Positions 24,074-32,736 of a stretch of DNA of 44,710 bases are shown here, piece after piece. Within the stretch, counting starts at the first letter, position 1. Each line of letters starts with the position of its first letter. Below the pieces are notes generated by a model. It searched no databases. It was not told the origin of the DNA and saw only the letters and a program-made list of their open reading frames with translations. The stretch lies in assembly GCA_002305575.1 (NCBI GenBank), contig DBPP01000040.1:1-44710 (forward strand). Reading direction: 5' to 3'. This DNA is from Ruminococcaceae bacterium UBA1417 (GTDB lineage Bacteria; Bacillota; Clostridia; Oscillospirales; Acutalibacteraceae). The translations under genes and the position numbers were made by a program.

Positions 24074-24457
24074 TTACAGGACAAAGATAATCAGGATAAC
24101 AACGAGCAGCGCGTAGATGATCGCCGTCTCGATAAAGACCAGACCGAGCATCAGCGTTGTACGAATTTTGCCCTCTGCCTCCGGCTGGCGGGAAATGCCC
24201 TCAACCGCCTTGCCTGCGGAAAGGCCCATTGCGATGGCGCCGCCCGCTGCGGCAAGACCGACGGCCACGCCGGAAGCCAGTGCCTTCGAGCCAAGGGTGC
24301 CGTCATCGGTGGAAGCGGCTTCATCCGCGCTCTGTGCCGCCGTTGCGGTCGGCTGCGCGTTGTCGTTCGTGGTTTCTGCGAATACCGGGATCGCCAGCGC
24401 AAGCAGCGCGATCACCACAAGCAGGATCATGGAAACTCTCTTCAGATTGATTTTCAT
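24074..24457 (-). CDS. atpE: F1Fo-ATP synthase c subunit with signal peptide and N-terminal extension
   Basis: This 127-aa rotor-ring subunit is longer than the usual 70-90. Residues 1-27 form a signal peptide (KR then a hydrophobic core, VFA cleavage site), and 28-57 form a polar Ala/Thr/Asp-rich stretch that would lie outside. Two membrane helices follow (about 59-80 and 101-127) joined by the loop SRQPEAEGK. Glu110 is the ion carrier, in FIETAIIY. Thr111 and Tyr115 match sodium-ring positions, but the place of the sodium-binding Gln in helix 1 is Met77, so proton coupling is more likely. The ATG at 24457 is chosen because AAAGGA lies 9 nt upstream. Confidence 0.93.
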   Translation of the reverse strand: MKINLKRVSMILLVVIALLALAIPVFAETTNDNAQPTATAAQSADEAASTDDGTLGSKALASGVAVGLAAAGGAIAMGLSAGKAVEGISRQPEAEGKIRTTLMLGLVFIETAIIYALLVVILIIFVL

Positions 24458-24475
24458 CGTGAACATTCCTTTCTG

Positions 24476-25306
24476 TCAGGCCGCTTCGACCTTTGCTTTT
24501 TTGGATACTTTTTTCTCATGCACTTCCGAAACCTCGCCGTAATACAGCGCGACAAGCATCGTGAGCACATAGCTCTGGATAAGCGCGTGCAGCAGCGTGA
24601 ACATCACCGCCACGACGACCGGAAGTACAAAGCTGAGATTGACATAATAATAAACCAGTTCCGTCACGAGCAGACCGCTCAGCAGAGCGCCAAACAGACG
24701 GAAGCTCATGGAGATGGGCAGAGAAAATTCCTTCAGCGTGCTGCCTACGCCCCTGAGGCCGTTCTGCGCAACACCGCCCGACAGGATGACAAGATAAGAC
24801 ATGCAGCCCATCGCGATTGCCGCGTTGACGTCTGAAAGCGGCGCCGGCAGGGTGATCATGTGCCCCGCCGTGGTCTGCATCTGCACACCGAACAACTCAA
24901 AAAACGTGCCGACGAAAATGTAAACGCCTGCACCGAAGATGTATGCGCCGAGAAACCCGTTGCGATGCGGGCTGTTCGTTTTGGCCATGTTGTCAAACAG
25001 GGAAACGAGCTGCTCGATGAGCATCTGGAATTTTCCCGGGCGCATTTTGAACCGGGGGATCGCAAAAATCCGCACGCATGCCGCAAACAGCAGCAGAAAC
25101 ACGGAGACCGTGACAGCCGAAATAAAGCCCGGATTCACATCCTTCAGGCCGAAAAAGCTGATTCTGCCCGTGTCGTGGAGCACGGCGTCGCGCATCGTTT
25201 CCTGAATGGATTCGCTTTTGGCGTTTCCGGGCACCAGGATACTGGCGACAAGCAGGACCGCGACAAGACAGATCCAGACAATCAGCCATTTTTTCCTTTC
25301 TTTCAT
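24476..25306 (-). CDS. atpB: F1Fo-ATP synthase a subunit
   Basis: This 276-aa integral membrane subunit forms the ion half-channels next to the c-ring. The essential Arg203 lies in SFRLFGALLSG, and the C-terminal helix LHALIQSYVLTMLVALYYGEV is typical. About five to six membrane segments can be seen, starting at residues 7-25. The ATG at 25306 has GGTGG 5 nt upstream. It is the first gene of the operon. No atpI precedes it. Confidence 0.94.
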   Translation of the reverse strand: MKERKKWLIVWICLVAVLLVASILVPGNAKSESIQETMRDAVLHDTGRISFFGLKDVNPGFISAVTVSVFLLLFAACVRIFAIPRFKMRPGKFQMLIEQLVSLFDNMAKTNSPHRNGFLGAYIFGAGVYIFVGTFFELFGVQMQTTAGHMITLPAPLSDVNAAIAMGCMSYLVILSGGVAQNGLRGVGSTLKEFSLPISMSFRLFGALLSGLLVTELVYYYVNLSFVLPVVVAVMFTLLHALIQSYVLTMLVALYYGEVSEVHEKKVSKKAKVEAA

Positions 25307-25637
25307 ATTAACCACCGCGCCTTTGCCCCGCAAAGGCTATCCTTTCCTTCGGAATTTGAGCTGCCGCACACACACCGACAGGCCCAAACACACTGTGTGC
25401 CAAACGCCGGCCTTTTTAGCCCGCACCCCGCACAATATTCCCTCTCCGAGAATTTCCGGCTTCTGCCGGAAACACGCGGCAGCCACCGCCTCCTTCCTTA
25501 AGCTCTCTCCACAGAAGACAACCGCATCCGGCCGCCCTATCGACGGACGCAGAATGCGGCTCTATATCTCAACTATTTTTGACATGGACCGACGGATTTA
25601 CAGTCCATTTCGGGGCTTGTAATCCGGAATCGACTGT
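25307..25637 (-). promoter_or_regulatory. long structured leader of the atp operon
   Basis: About 325 nt between the predicted promoter and atpB hold no supported gene. A perfect hairpin TTTCCGGC-TTCT-GCCGGAAA lies at 25453-25472, and CCGCAT ... ATGCGG pair across about 25522-25558. Much of the rest is pyrimidine-rich on the plus strand. No known riboswitch was recognised. Confidence 0.4.
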
Positions 25638-25645
25638 ATTATACT
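25617..25645 (+). promoter_or_regulatory. sigma-A promoter of the LysR gene
   Basis: -35 TTGTAA (25617-25622), 17-bp spacer, -10 TATACT (25640-25645). Its -10 overlaps the -10 of the divergent atp promoter. Confidence 0.6.
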
Positions 25646-25667
25646 ATATACCATTAGAACATGTAAA
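25638..25667 (-). promoter_or_regulatory. sigma-A promoter of the atp operon
   Basis: Minus strand -35 TTTACA (25667-25662), 18-bp spacer, perfect -10 TATAAT (25643-25638). Confidence 0.6.
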
Positions 25668-25674
25668 ATATATG

Positions 25675-25705
25675 TTTGATATATCCAGCATTCCTTTTTG
25701 ATATA
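25675..25705. promoter_or_regulatory. direct repeats, candidate LysR operator
   Basis: TTTGATATA occurs at 25675-25683 and again at 25697-25705, 22 bp apart or two helical turns, between the divergent promoters and the LysR start. A regulator-binding role is inference. Confidence 0.35.
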
Positions 25706-25722
25706 CGAAAGCAGGTTGCACA

Positions 25723-26619
25723 ATGGTTACCTACGATTACTACCGTATTTTTTACTTTGTGGCGCAATACCGCAGCTTTACGCGGGCAGCCGAGGCTCTC
25801 AACAACAACCAGCCGAACATCACGCGGTGCATGAACAACCTCGAGCAGGAGCTTGGCTGCAAGCTGTTCGTGCGCTCAAACCGCGGCGTCACACTGACGC
25901 CGGAAGGCAAACGCCTGTACACGCACGTGGCCGTCGCCTATGAGCAGCTGCGCGCCGGCGAACAGGAGCTGCGCAACGATTGCAGCCTGGAAAGCGGCTC
26001 CATTTCCATCGGAGCCAGCGAAACAGCGCTGCACCTGATCTTGCTCGACCGCCTTTCCGCCTTCCACAGCCTGTACCCCAGCGTTCACCTGCGCGTGACC
26101 AACGATTCCACACCGCAGGCCATTTCCGCCCTGCGCCGCGGCCTGCTGGACTGCGCCGTAGTCACCGCCCCGGCCGGTACCACGCGGCCGCTGCGCGAAA
26201 CGCGCCTGCTCTCGTTCCGGGAGATTCTGCTGGGTGGTCCGCAGTTTCGCCATCTGGCGACGGGCACCCATACCCTGCGTGAGGTTGGACAGTACCCATT
26301 TATCTCGCTCGGCGAAAACACGAGCACCTACGCCTTTTACCAGCATCTGTTTTTGAAGCACGATCTGCCGTTTCACGTCGATATCGAGGCGGCAACGATG
26401 GATCAGGTGCTGCCGATGGTGCAGCACAACCTCGGCATCGGCTTCTTCTCCGAAACGCTCGCGGCCGACGCCATCGCGCAGGGCACGGTGTACCCCATCG
26501 CCGTGCGGGAAAGCATTCCCGAGCGCGCCGTCTGCCTGATCGAGGACGCTTCACACCCGCAAAGCATTGCGATCCGCGCCTTTAAAAAGCTGCTCTGCGC
26601 CGACAAGGACGCGGAATGA
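25723..26619 (+). CDS. LysR-family transcriptional regulator
   Basis: This 298-aa protein has the LysR winged helix at residues 3-62 (FYFVAQYRSFTRAAEALNNNQPNITRCMNNLEQELG) and a periplasmic-binding-like effector domain from about residue 90 (GSISIGASETALHLILLDRLSAF). The ligand is unknown. The ribosome site (AGCAGG) is weak. It is divergent from the atp operon and convergent with a nucleotidyltransferase-like gene, so the only gene set sharing its promoter region is the ATP synthase operon. LysR proteins often control the divergent unit, but here that is unproven. Confidence 0.9.
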   Translation: MVTYDYYRIFYFVAQYRSFTRAAEALNNNQPNITRCMNNLEQELGCKLFVRSNRGVTLTPEGKRLYTHVAVAYEQLRAGEQELRNDCSLESGSISIGASETALHLILLDRLSAFHSLYPSVHLRVTNDSTPQAISALRRGLLDCAVVTAPAGTTRPLRETRLLSFREILLGGPQFRHLATGTHTLREVGQYPFISLGENTSTYAFYQHLFLKHDLPFHVDIEAATMDQVLPMVQHNLGIGFFSETLAADAIAQGTVYPIAVRESIPERAVCLIEDASHPQSIAIRAFKKLLCADKDAE

Positions 26620-26631
26620 CTGCGCCACCAT

Positions 26632-27663
26632 TCATTTGCCGCGCGCTGCGAGCATCCGCTCTGTCAAAGCATGGATTTCCGGCAAAAGTGCCGTGAGCTG
26701 CGCGCGCCGCGCCGCAAAATCTGCGTCGCTGTGTATGCCGAGCACAGCCAGAAACGCCCGCAACGCCGGCAGCCATGCGCGCCACGCCACTGCATCGTCC
26801 ATCCACAGCACTGTCATACAGCGTGCGAACGTCGCAAGCATCCAGAACACCGCGTCCTGCGGGAACGGCGACCGAAGGATCCGCCGTGTGTCCTCAATGG
26901 CTGCGCCGAACAGCGCCGGCCGGATTTCACAGCGGAAGCGCCAGGTTTCCGAAGGGCCAGTCGACGCGCACGCGCAACGGAATACCGCTTCCAATGCCTC
27001 CATATGCGGCGCAAGCTGCGCGGCGAAACACGTGGGCCCCGTCAAAAGCGCCGTGAGACGCGCATAGAATTCCATCTCTCCATACGCATCCAGCACGGTG
27101 CGCACGGCCGAAAACCGCCGGCGCACCGTGCAATTTTTTCCGGCGGCCGTCAGAATCGGGAACGTGGCGATGCCCGCGCCGAACGCCCACGCCGTCACTT
27201 TGTCCTGCAACGGGGCATCCTGCGGGCAAGATGCGGCGCCTTCGGCAAGCTGCGTGAGAAACCCATCCCGGCGCGCACGCAGGTATTTGCCGCTCTGCCA
27301 CAGCGCCGCCGCTTCCCGGTGCCGGCACAAAAGCGTGCCGGAGAGATCGAGCAGGATGCGCCCATGCGCCATCGCCCACGCCAGATAATGCGTCGTGAGC
27401 ACTGTCTCCGCGTCGGAAAACACAGACGCCGGCAGTGCAGAAGCCTCCAACAGGATTCCGCCGTATTCCAGCTTGTTGTGGGGATACACGGCGGGATCCT
27501 CAAACACCAGCACCACATCGACGTCGGATCCGTCGGGCAGTGTGTCCGCCGCCGTCAGCTGCAAAATCGAACCGGCGAGGTACGCGCCAAAGAAGCCGGG
27601 ATACCGCGCAGCCTCCGCCCGCACAAACGCCTCCGCCAGACGGGCGGCTTCCGCCACCTGCAA
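26632..27663 (-). CDS. nucleotidyltransferase-fold protein
   Basis: This 343-aa protein has an N-terminal nucleotidyltransferase motif: AGS at residues 30-32, then a 14-residue gap and DVD (47-49, DGSDVDVVLVF). That is the hG[GS]...DxD pattern of polymerase-beta-like transferases. The remaining 250 residues are helical and not recognised, so the substrate is unknown. The likely start is a TTG at 27663 without a clear ribosome site, only 4 nt after the upstream stop, so translation is probably coupled. A GTG at 27657 is also possible. It is last in the GH29 operon. Confidence 0.65.
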   Translation of the reverse strand: MQVAEAARLAEAFVRAEAARYPGFFGAYLAGSILQLTAADTLPDGSDVDVVLVFEDPAVYPHNKLEYGGILLEASALPASVFSDAETVLTTHYLAWAMAHGRILLDLSGTLLCRHREAAALWQSGKYLRARRDGFLTQLAEGAASCPQDAPLQDKVTAWAFGAGIATFPILTAAGKNCTVRRRFSAVRTVLDAYGEMEFYARLTALLTGPTCFAAQLAPHMEALEAVFRCACASTGPSETWRFRCEIRPALFGAAIEDTRRILRSPFPQDAVFWMLATFARCMTVLWMDDAVAWRAWLPALRAFLAVLGIHSDADFAARRAQLTALLPEIHALTERMLAARGK

Positions 27664-27667
27664 AGCG

Positions 27668-27934
27668 TTATACCGTAATCGTCACGCGGACTCCGGGATT
27701 TTTCTCCCCCGCGATGACGATCATTTCGATCAGCTCGTTCACGTACGTCCAAAGTGCGCCCGTGATCTGTCCATACCCGACCAGCTCAATCTCCGCTGCA
27801 CAGCGCGGGTTTTCCAAAGCCTCCCGCAACGCCTCAAGCGTCGGCGCGACGCGGCGCAGACGCAGCTCCGCGTTGATGGCTTCGTGCAGGTCGCGGATGT
27901 CCCGCACCAATGTCAGATCGATTTGTGCATGCAT
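27668..27934 (-). CDS. small protein of unknown function (88 aa)
   Basis: I do not recognise this protein. Residues 1-50 look helical and charged (VRDIRDLHEAINAELRLRR), and the rest alternates in a way that suggests beta structure (GVRVTITV at the end). AAGGAG lies 8 nt before the ATG at 27934, so it is a genuine gene. It sits between the fucosidase and the nucleotidyltransferase-like gene, 4 nt from the latter. Confidence 0.65.
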   Translation of the reverse strand: MHAQIDLTLVRDIRDLHEAINAELRLRRVAPTLEALREALENPRCAAEIELVGYGQITGALWTYVNELIEMIVIAGEKNPGVRVTITV

Positions 27935-27987
27935 GGCGCACGCTCCTTTCCGCAGCCGCAAAGGGCTGCAAGTCATGCGGGGTGGAT

Positions 27988-29367
27988 TCAGTGCCGGCCG
28001 CGCGCAAGGCTGATTTCCCGCAGGAACACCTCATCGCGCGCGGCGGTGATCTGCACACGCACGCCGGAAAGCTTCTTTTCCGTGTACCCGGTCAACGGAT
28101 TCTGCACGGCGAATGGGTCCTCGAGCATACAAATACGCTTGTTGCCGATACAGGTGCCCTCGTACAGCGCGTAATCGGTTTTGGCGCCGCCGAGACCGAG
28201 AATGCGGAAGCCCTCGACACGCTGTCCCTTTGTCAGATCCTCCCGCAGGATGACACAGCCGATCTCCACCGGCTCCGCCGTGCGCACTTCATACACCGGC
28301 TGCGTCTCCGTACCGCCCACACGCGTGACGGTGCACGGAATTGGACTTTCCACGGTCGTGCGGATCAGATCGCCCAGCTCACGGAGCCGCTCCACGTCGC
28401 GCGCATCGATCCGCCCTTCACGGTTCGGCGGTACGTTGAGGTTCATGCAGGCGTTCGCCCCGCAGGAGCGCAGATACGTGTTGTACAACCGCTCGAGCGA
28501 ATGCGGCGCCTCATTTTCATGCCAAAACCAGCCGGGCCGGATCGACATATTGATCTCCGCCGGTGCAAAAACAAGCCCTTTGGAATAGAGGATGTTCGGC
28601 ATCGTACCGATTTCGCGGTTCGTGTTGTACATGTAATCGAGGGAGCCGGCATCCGCCATCGGGCCGGGGCCGGTCTGCACATCGCTGTAGAAGCAAAGCT
28701 CGCTGGGCACAACCGCCCATTCCGAATGGCGCGCTATGCCGGCCTCGTTGCCACACCAGCGCGTGTCAGGGCCGAAATCATTGAAAATCACGGCGTTCGG
28801 CTGATACTTTCGAATCAATGCAAAGTAGCGCGGGAAGTCATACACCTGCTTTTTGCCGTTTTCCCCTTCGCCGCAGGCGTTGTCAAACCAAACGCAGAAA
28901 ATGTCGCCGTAGCCGGTGAGCAGCTCTTCGAGCTGATTGCAGAAGTAATCGTTGTACGCCGGCGTACCGTACAGCTTGGAGTTGCGGTCCCACGGTGAGA
29001 GGTAAAAGCCGAACTTGATACCGCCGCGCCGGCACGCTTCCGCCGCTTCGCGCACGACGTCGCCCTGAAACGGGCTGTTTTTCACGCTGTGTTCGGTGTA
29101 CCGGCTCGGCCACAGGCAAAAACCGTCGTGATGCTTCGCCGTGAGGATCATTCCCCGAAGCCCTGCAGACTTGATCGCCTCCACCCACTGGTCACAATCC
29201 AGCTTTGTTGGATTAAAAATCGCTTCGGCCTCGGTGCCTTCTCCCCATTCGCGATCCGTGAATGTGTTGACGCCGAAATGCACAAACGCATAGCGCTCCA
29301 TTTCGAACCAGTCGAGTTGGCGCTGCGCAGGCACAACGCGCGCCGCCGCCTTGATAAACTCCATCAT
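27988..29367 (-). CDS. alpha-L-fucosidase (GH29)
   Basis: This 459-aa glycosidase removes alpha-linked L-fucose from host or plant glycans. The GH29 features are HFGVNTFTDREW near the N-terminus, LTAKHHDGFCLWPS (75-88), FYLSPWDRN and the nucleophile Asp162 in CVWFDN. The C-terminal 110 residues form a beta domain (about 350-459). No signal peptide is seen, so it acts on short imported sugars inside the cell. AAAGGA lies ahead of the ATG. It heads an operon with two uncharacterised genes. No fucose transporter or fucose pathway gene is in the window. Confidence 0.9.
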   Translation of the reverse strand: MMEFIKAAARVVPAQRQLDWFEMERYAFVHFGVNTFTDREWGEGTEAEAIFNPTKLDCDQWVEAIKSAGLRGMILTAKHHDGFCLWPSRYTEHSVKNSPFQGDVVREAAEACRRGGIKFGFYLSPWDRNSKLYGTPAYNDYFCNQLEELLTGYGDIFCVWFDNACGEGENGKKQVYDFPRYFALIRKYQPNAVIFNDFGPDTRWCGNEAGIARHSEWAVVPSELCFYSDVQTGPGPMADAGSLDYMYNTNREIGTMPNILYSKGLVFAPAEINMSIRPGWFWHENEAPHSLERLYNTYLRSCGANACMNLNVPPNREGRIDARDVERLRELGDLIRTTVESPIPCTVTRVGGTETQPVYEVRTAEPVEIGCVILREDLTKGQRVEGFRILGLGGAKTDYALYEGTCIGNKRICMLEDPFAVQNPLTGYTEKKLSGVRVQITAARDEVFLREISLARGRH

Positions 29368-29416
29368 CGCTCATTTTCCTTTCCCGCGGCCGCATCCGCC
29401 GCCTGAATTCGCCTTT

Positions 29417-29444
29417 ATTATAACAAGCCGTACGAAAAAGTCAA
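29417..29444 (-). promoter_or_regulatory. sigma-A promoter of the GH29 operon
   Basis: Minus strand -35 TTGACT (29444-29439), 16-bp spacer, perfect -10 TATAAT (29422-29417), 50 nt before the start codon. Confidence 0.75.
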
Positions 29445-29590
29445 CCGATGGGGCCTTTTACTCCGCAGAGGGAGCGCTTTGCGCCTTGCAAATCCCGCTA
29501 TTTTCCGCCTTTCTGCCCGCCATGGGCAAGTTATAGCGCGACCTTCTCTTTTGGCTTTTGCGCATGGCGGGGAAAGGTTTCGACAGACAC

Positions 29591-29623
29591 AAAAGCGCCC
29601 GTGGCTGCTTTGCCACAGGCGCT
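29591..29623 (-). terminator. terminator of the pst-pho operon
   Basis: Minus strand stem AGCGCCTGTGGC / GCCACGGGCGCT with one mismatch-type pair, then TTTTGTG, 26 nt after the phoR stop. The stretch from 29445 to here shows no supported gene. Confidence 0.78.
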
Positions 29624-29649
29624 CAAGAAATTCATTTAGGGACAGCGGA

Positions 29650-31323
29650 CTAAAAGGTGATGCGCACGGTCGTGCCCACACCTTCGCGGCTTTGCAGGGC
29701 CACATGCACATTATGGAACGCCGCGCCATGCTTTACGATCGAAAGGCCGAGGCCCGTGCCGCCGATCTGCTTCGAGCGGCTTTTGTCCACGCGGTAGAAG
29801 CGCTCAAAAACGTGCTCGCGATCCTGTTCCGGAATCCCGATACCGTCGTCCGCCACTTCGACAAACGCGTGGCCGTCCCGTACCCCGGTCGTGATGTCCA
29901 CCTTGCCGCCGGTCCGGTTGTACTTCACCGCATTGTCTACCAGGTTGAAGATCATCTCATCGAGAATCCGGGGAACACCCGTCACCTCAGCCGCCTCCCC
30001 TGTAACCTGCAGCCGGATGCGGTTTTTCTCCGCGGTCGCACGCAGGCGCTCGGCCACATCGCGCGCAATGCCCTGCAAATCGACTCGCGTGCGCTCCAGC
30101 TCTACCGCGCGCTCATCCAGCTGCGACAGCTTGATGATGTCCTCAACGAGCGTGATCAGCCGCTGCGTCTCCGTATAGATGTTTCCGGCAAAGCGCGGGA
30201 TGTCCTCGCTGCGAACCAAGCCGTTGCGGATAATCTCCGCATAACCCGAAATCGAGGTGAGCGGCGTCTTGAGCTCGTGGGACACGTTCGCTGTAAACTC
30301 GCGGCGCATCCGCTCGCTTTCCTCCTTTTCCGTCACGTCGAGCAACACGATCACCGCGCCGCGCACACCGGCTTCGCCCAGAACGGGGTTGGCGATCAGG
30401 TTGTAGCTGTGCGCGCCGATGCGGGTCACGCGCTCAGTGGCCGTGCCGGAAAGCGCCAAATCCACGGCGTCACGGAAATCGTGGCTGCGGTTGAAGGTCA
30501 GCACGCTCGCATGGCGCTGGCCGGCGCCGCGATCGATCCCCAGCAGCCGCACCGCGCTCGTATTGTAGGAAAGCACGTCGCCCTTGGAATCGACGACGAT
30601 GAAGCCCTCCTGCATGTTTTCGGTGATTGCCGTAAACTCGTTCTGCTTGCGGTTGAGCTCCTCCATTTTTTCCTGAATCGTCTCGTTTTGACGCTCGATG
30701 CGCAAAAAGAGGGGCGCCAATTCGTCGTATACGTCGTTTTCCATCGGGTGATCCAGATCGATATTGTTGATCGGCTTGACAATCTGCTTCGTGCGATAGG
30801 TGGAAAGCACGACGGCAAAGAGCAGCACAACGATGGAACACAGCACCATCCACGGCACCATGCGTTCAATGGAACCGAACACCGTTTTCATGCCGACCGA
30901 AAGGCGCAGCACGCGCCCATCGGCCATGAGCACCGCATAATTGTACGACTGCATGTTGACTGTCTCCGACTCACGGATCGATTCGCCTGTACCCGTCGCG
31001 TGTGCATCGATCACCTCGGGGCGGTCGGCATGGTTTTCCATCTCTGCCGCATCCGCCACGCTGTCGAAGGAGACCGTACCGTCCGCCTCGATGAGCGTCA
31101 CGCGCACACTCTGCGTGCTGGTGCCGTATCCGACCGAACGAATACTGTCAAGGTAATCGTCGTTTTTCTCAATGCCGCTCTGGATATACTGGCTTTCAGC
31201 CATGGTGGAATTCTTAATGATTTCCAACGAGTCGTAATAGGAAACCACGCCGGAAAGCACCATGGAAAACACAATGGACACCAGCGCGATCATCGACATG
31301 CTCCAGATAATTTTCTTCTTCAT
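29650..31323 (-). CDS. phoR: phosphate-regulon sensor histidine kinase
   Basis: This 557-aa membrane kinase has two membrane helices (about 7-29 and 157-177) around a 125-residue outer domain, then a short HAMP-like part, a PAS domain (about 230-330) and the kinase core: H box SHELKTPL (about 350), N box NLVDNAVKYN, DDGIGIP and GGTGLGLSIVK. It senses phosphate limitation through the Pst/PhoU complex in known systems and phosphorylates PhoB. It overlaps phoB by 4 nt (ATGA). Confidence 0.93.
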   Translation of the reverse strand: MKKKIIWSMSMIALVSIVFSMVLSGVVSYYDSLEIIKNSTMAESQYIQSGIEKNDDYLDSIRSVGYGTSTQSVRVTLIEADGTVSFDSVADAAEMENHADRPEVIDAHATGTGESIRESETVNMQSYNYAVLMADGRVLRLSVGMKTVFGSIERMVPWMVLCSIVVLLFAVVLSTYRTKQIVKPINNIDLDHPMENDVYDELAPLFLRIERQNETIQEKMEELNRKQNEFTAITENMQEGFIVVDSKGDVLSYNTSAVRLLGIDRGAGQRHASVLTFNRSHDFRDAVDLALSGTATERVTRIGAHSYNLIANPVLGEAGVRGAVIVLLDVTEKEESERMRREFTANVSHELKTPLTSISGYAEIIRNGLVRSEDIPRFAGNIYTETQRLITLVEDIIKLSQLDERAVELERTRVDLQGIARDVAERLRATAEKNRIRLQVTGEAAEVTGVPRILDEMIFNLVDNAVKYNRTGGKVDITTGVRDGHAFVEVADDGIGIPEQDREHVFERFYRVDKSRSKQIGGTGLGLSIVKHGAAFHNVHVALQSREGVGTTVRITF

Positions 31324-32027
31324 GCCTCGTCCTTTCCCCCTTCCGCGGGCTTTTGCAGCTTCTCCGCCAAGCGGTAGCCGACGCCACGCACCGTTTCAAT
31401 TAAACCGCCCATCGCGCCGAGCTTCTGGCGCAGCGTGCGGATATGCACATCCACGGTCCGCGTTTCCCCACTGTAATTGTAATCCCAGATTTTTGAAAGG
31501 ATCTGGTCGCGCGTGAGCACCACGCCGCGGTTTTCAAGCAGATAGCAGAGCAGCTCGAACTCCTTGTACGTCAGCGAAACCGCCTGCCCGTCGACCGTCA
31601 CGATATGGCGCTTCACATCCACCGAAAGCGATTCGGCTGTAAGCAGCTTTTCATCGCTTTGCTTTGTCGCGCGGCGCAACAGGGCCTTTACGCGCGAAAC
31701 AAGCTCCATCATGCCGAAGGGCTTCGGAATATAGTCGTCCGCACCGCTGTCAAGCCCCAGAACGCGGTCGTATTCGGTACTTTTAGCCGTGAGCATGATC
31801 ACAGGGAGATCGGCCGTCTCCGCGTTGCCGCGCAGCCGCTTTAAGATGTGCAGGCCGTCTTCATCCGGCAGCATGATGTCCAGCAGCACAAGCGCAGGCA
31901 TCTCCTCCTCCACAGCTTCCCAGAAATGCGCCGCCGTGGAAAACCCCTTCGCTTCAAAGCCGGTTGTGCGCAGCGTGTATATCACCAGCTCGCGGATACT
32001 GTCATCGTCTTCAACAAGATAAATCAT
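31320..32027 (-). CDS. phoB: phosphate-regulon response regulator
   Basis: This 235-aa OmpR-type regulator has a receiver domain (acidic pocket EDDDS, phospho-acceptor Asp in LLDIMLPDEDG near residue 50, Lys in IPKPF near 101) and a winged-helix DNA-binding domain (LTYKEFELLCYLLENRG, YSGETRTVDVHIRTLRQKL). It likely binds the repeats before pstS. The start at 32027 gives the normal receiver beginning MIYLVEDDD; AAAGGA is 12 nt away. It lies 43 nt after phoU and overlaps phoR. Confidence 0.94.
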   Translation of the reverse strand: MIYLVEDDDSIRELVIYTLRTTGFEAKGFSTAAHFWEAVEEEMPALVLLDIMLPDEDGLHILKRLRGNAETADLPVIMLTAKSTEYDRVLGLDSGADDYIPKPFGMMELVSRVKALLRRATKQSDEKLLTAESLSVDVKRHIVTVDGQAVSLTYKEFELLCYLLENRGVVLTRDQILSKIWDYNYSGETRTVDVHIRTLRQKLGAMGGLIETVRGVGYRLAEKLQKPAEGGKDEA

Positions 32028-32070
32028 AGAACTGCATGTTCCTTTCCCGGGAGGGCCGTGCCCCCACCAA

Positions 32071-32709
32071 TCAACTGTGCTGGCCGGTGGCCGCAAACTC
32101 CACCCACTCGGCAATGTTCACCGCATGGTCGCCAATGCGCTCGAAGTATTTGGCGATCATCATCAGGTCGATGCAGTCTTCGCCGCTCGACCGATCGCTC
32201 GCAATGCGTTCGACAAGCTCCTTTTTCACGCGGTTGAACAGCGCGTCCACCACGTCGTCATCCGCCTGCACCTTGCGGGCCAGTTCCAGATCGCGGCGCA
32301 CAAAGGAATCGACGCTGCCCGTCACCATCTGGATCGTCGCGCGGGCCATCTCGGCAATATGGAGCTGGCTGTCCATACCGTTATCCTTGAGGTAGGCGGT
32401 CATTTCCGCGATATCCGCGGCCTGATCGCCGATGCGCTCCATATCGGAGATCATTTTAAGCGCCGAGGAAATGAGGCGCAGGTCGCTCGCCACCGGCTGT
32501 TGCTGCAACAGAAGCCGCATGCAAAGCGATTCGATCTCGCGTTCCTTGCGGTCGATTTCATGGTCTGTATCGTAGACGATCTGGCGGAATTCATCCGTTG
32601 GCGTCTCGAGCGCCTTCGCCGCCTGCGAGATCACATCCTCGCACAGGGCGCCCATGCGGATCAGTTCCACATTCAATCTTTCCAGCTGTTCGTCAAAACG
32701 GTTTCTCAT
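32071..32709 (-). CDS. phoU: phosphate transport regulator PhoU
   Basis: This 212-aa cytoplasmic protein links PstB to PhoR and quiets the Pho response when phosphate is high. The two PhoU three-helix repeats are visible (residues about 15-100 and 115-205), each with an E/DRIGD-type metal motif: DMERIGDQAADIAE and YFERIGDHAVNIAEW. The length is typical. It follows pstB by 27 nt. Confidence 0.95.
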   Translation of the reverse strand: MRNRFDEQLERLNVELIRMGALCEDVISQAAKALETPTDEFRQIVYDTDHEIDRKEREIESLCMRLLLQQQPVASDLRLISSALKMISDMERIGDQAADIAEMTAYLKDNGMDSQLHIAEMARATIQMVTGSVDSFVRRDLELARKVQADDDVVDALFNRVKKELVERIASDRSSGEDCIDLMMIAKYFERIGDHAVNIAEWVEFAATGQHS

Positions 32710-32736
32710 CCGTGCATCCTCCTTCTGCGTGTGCCA

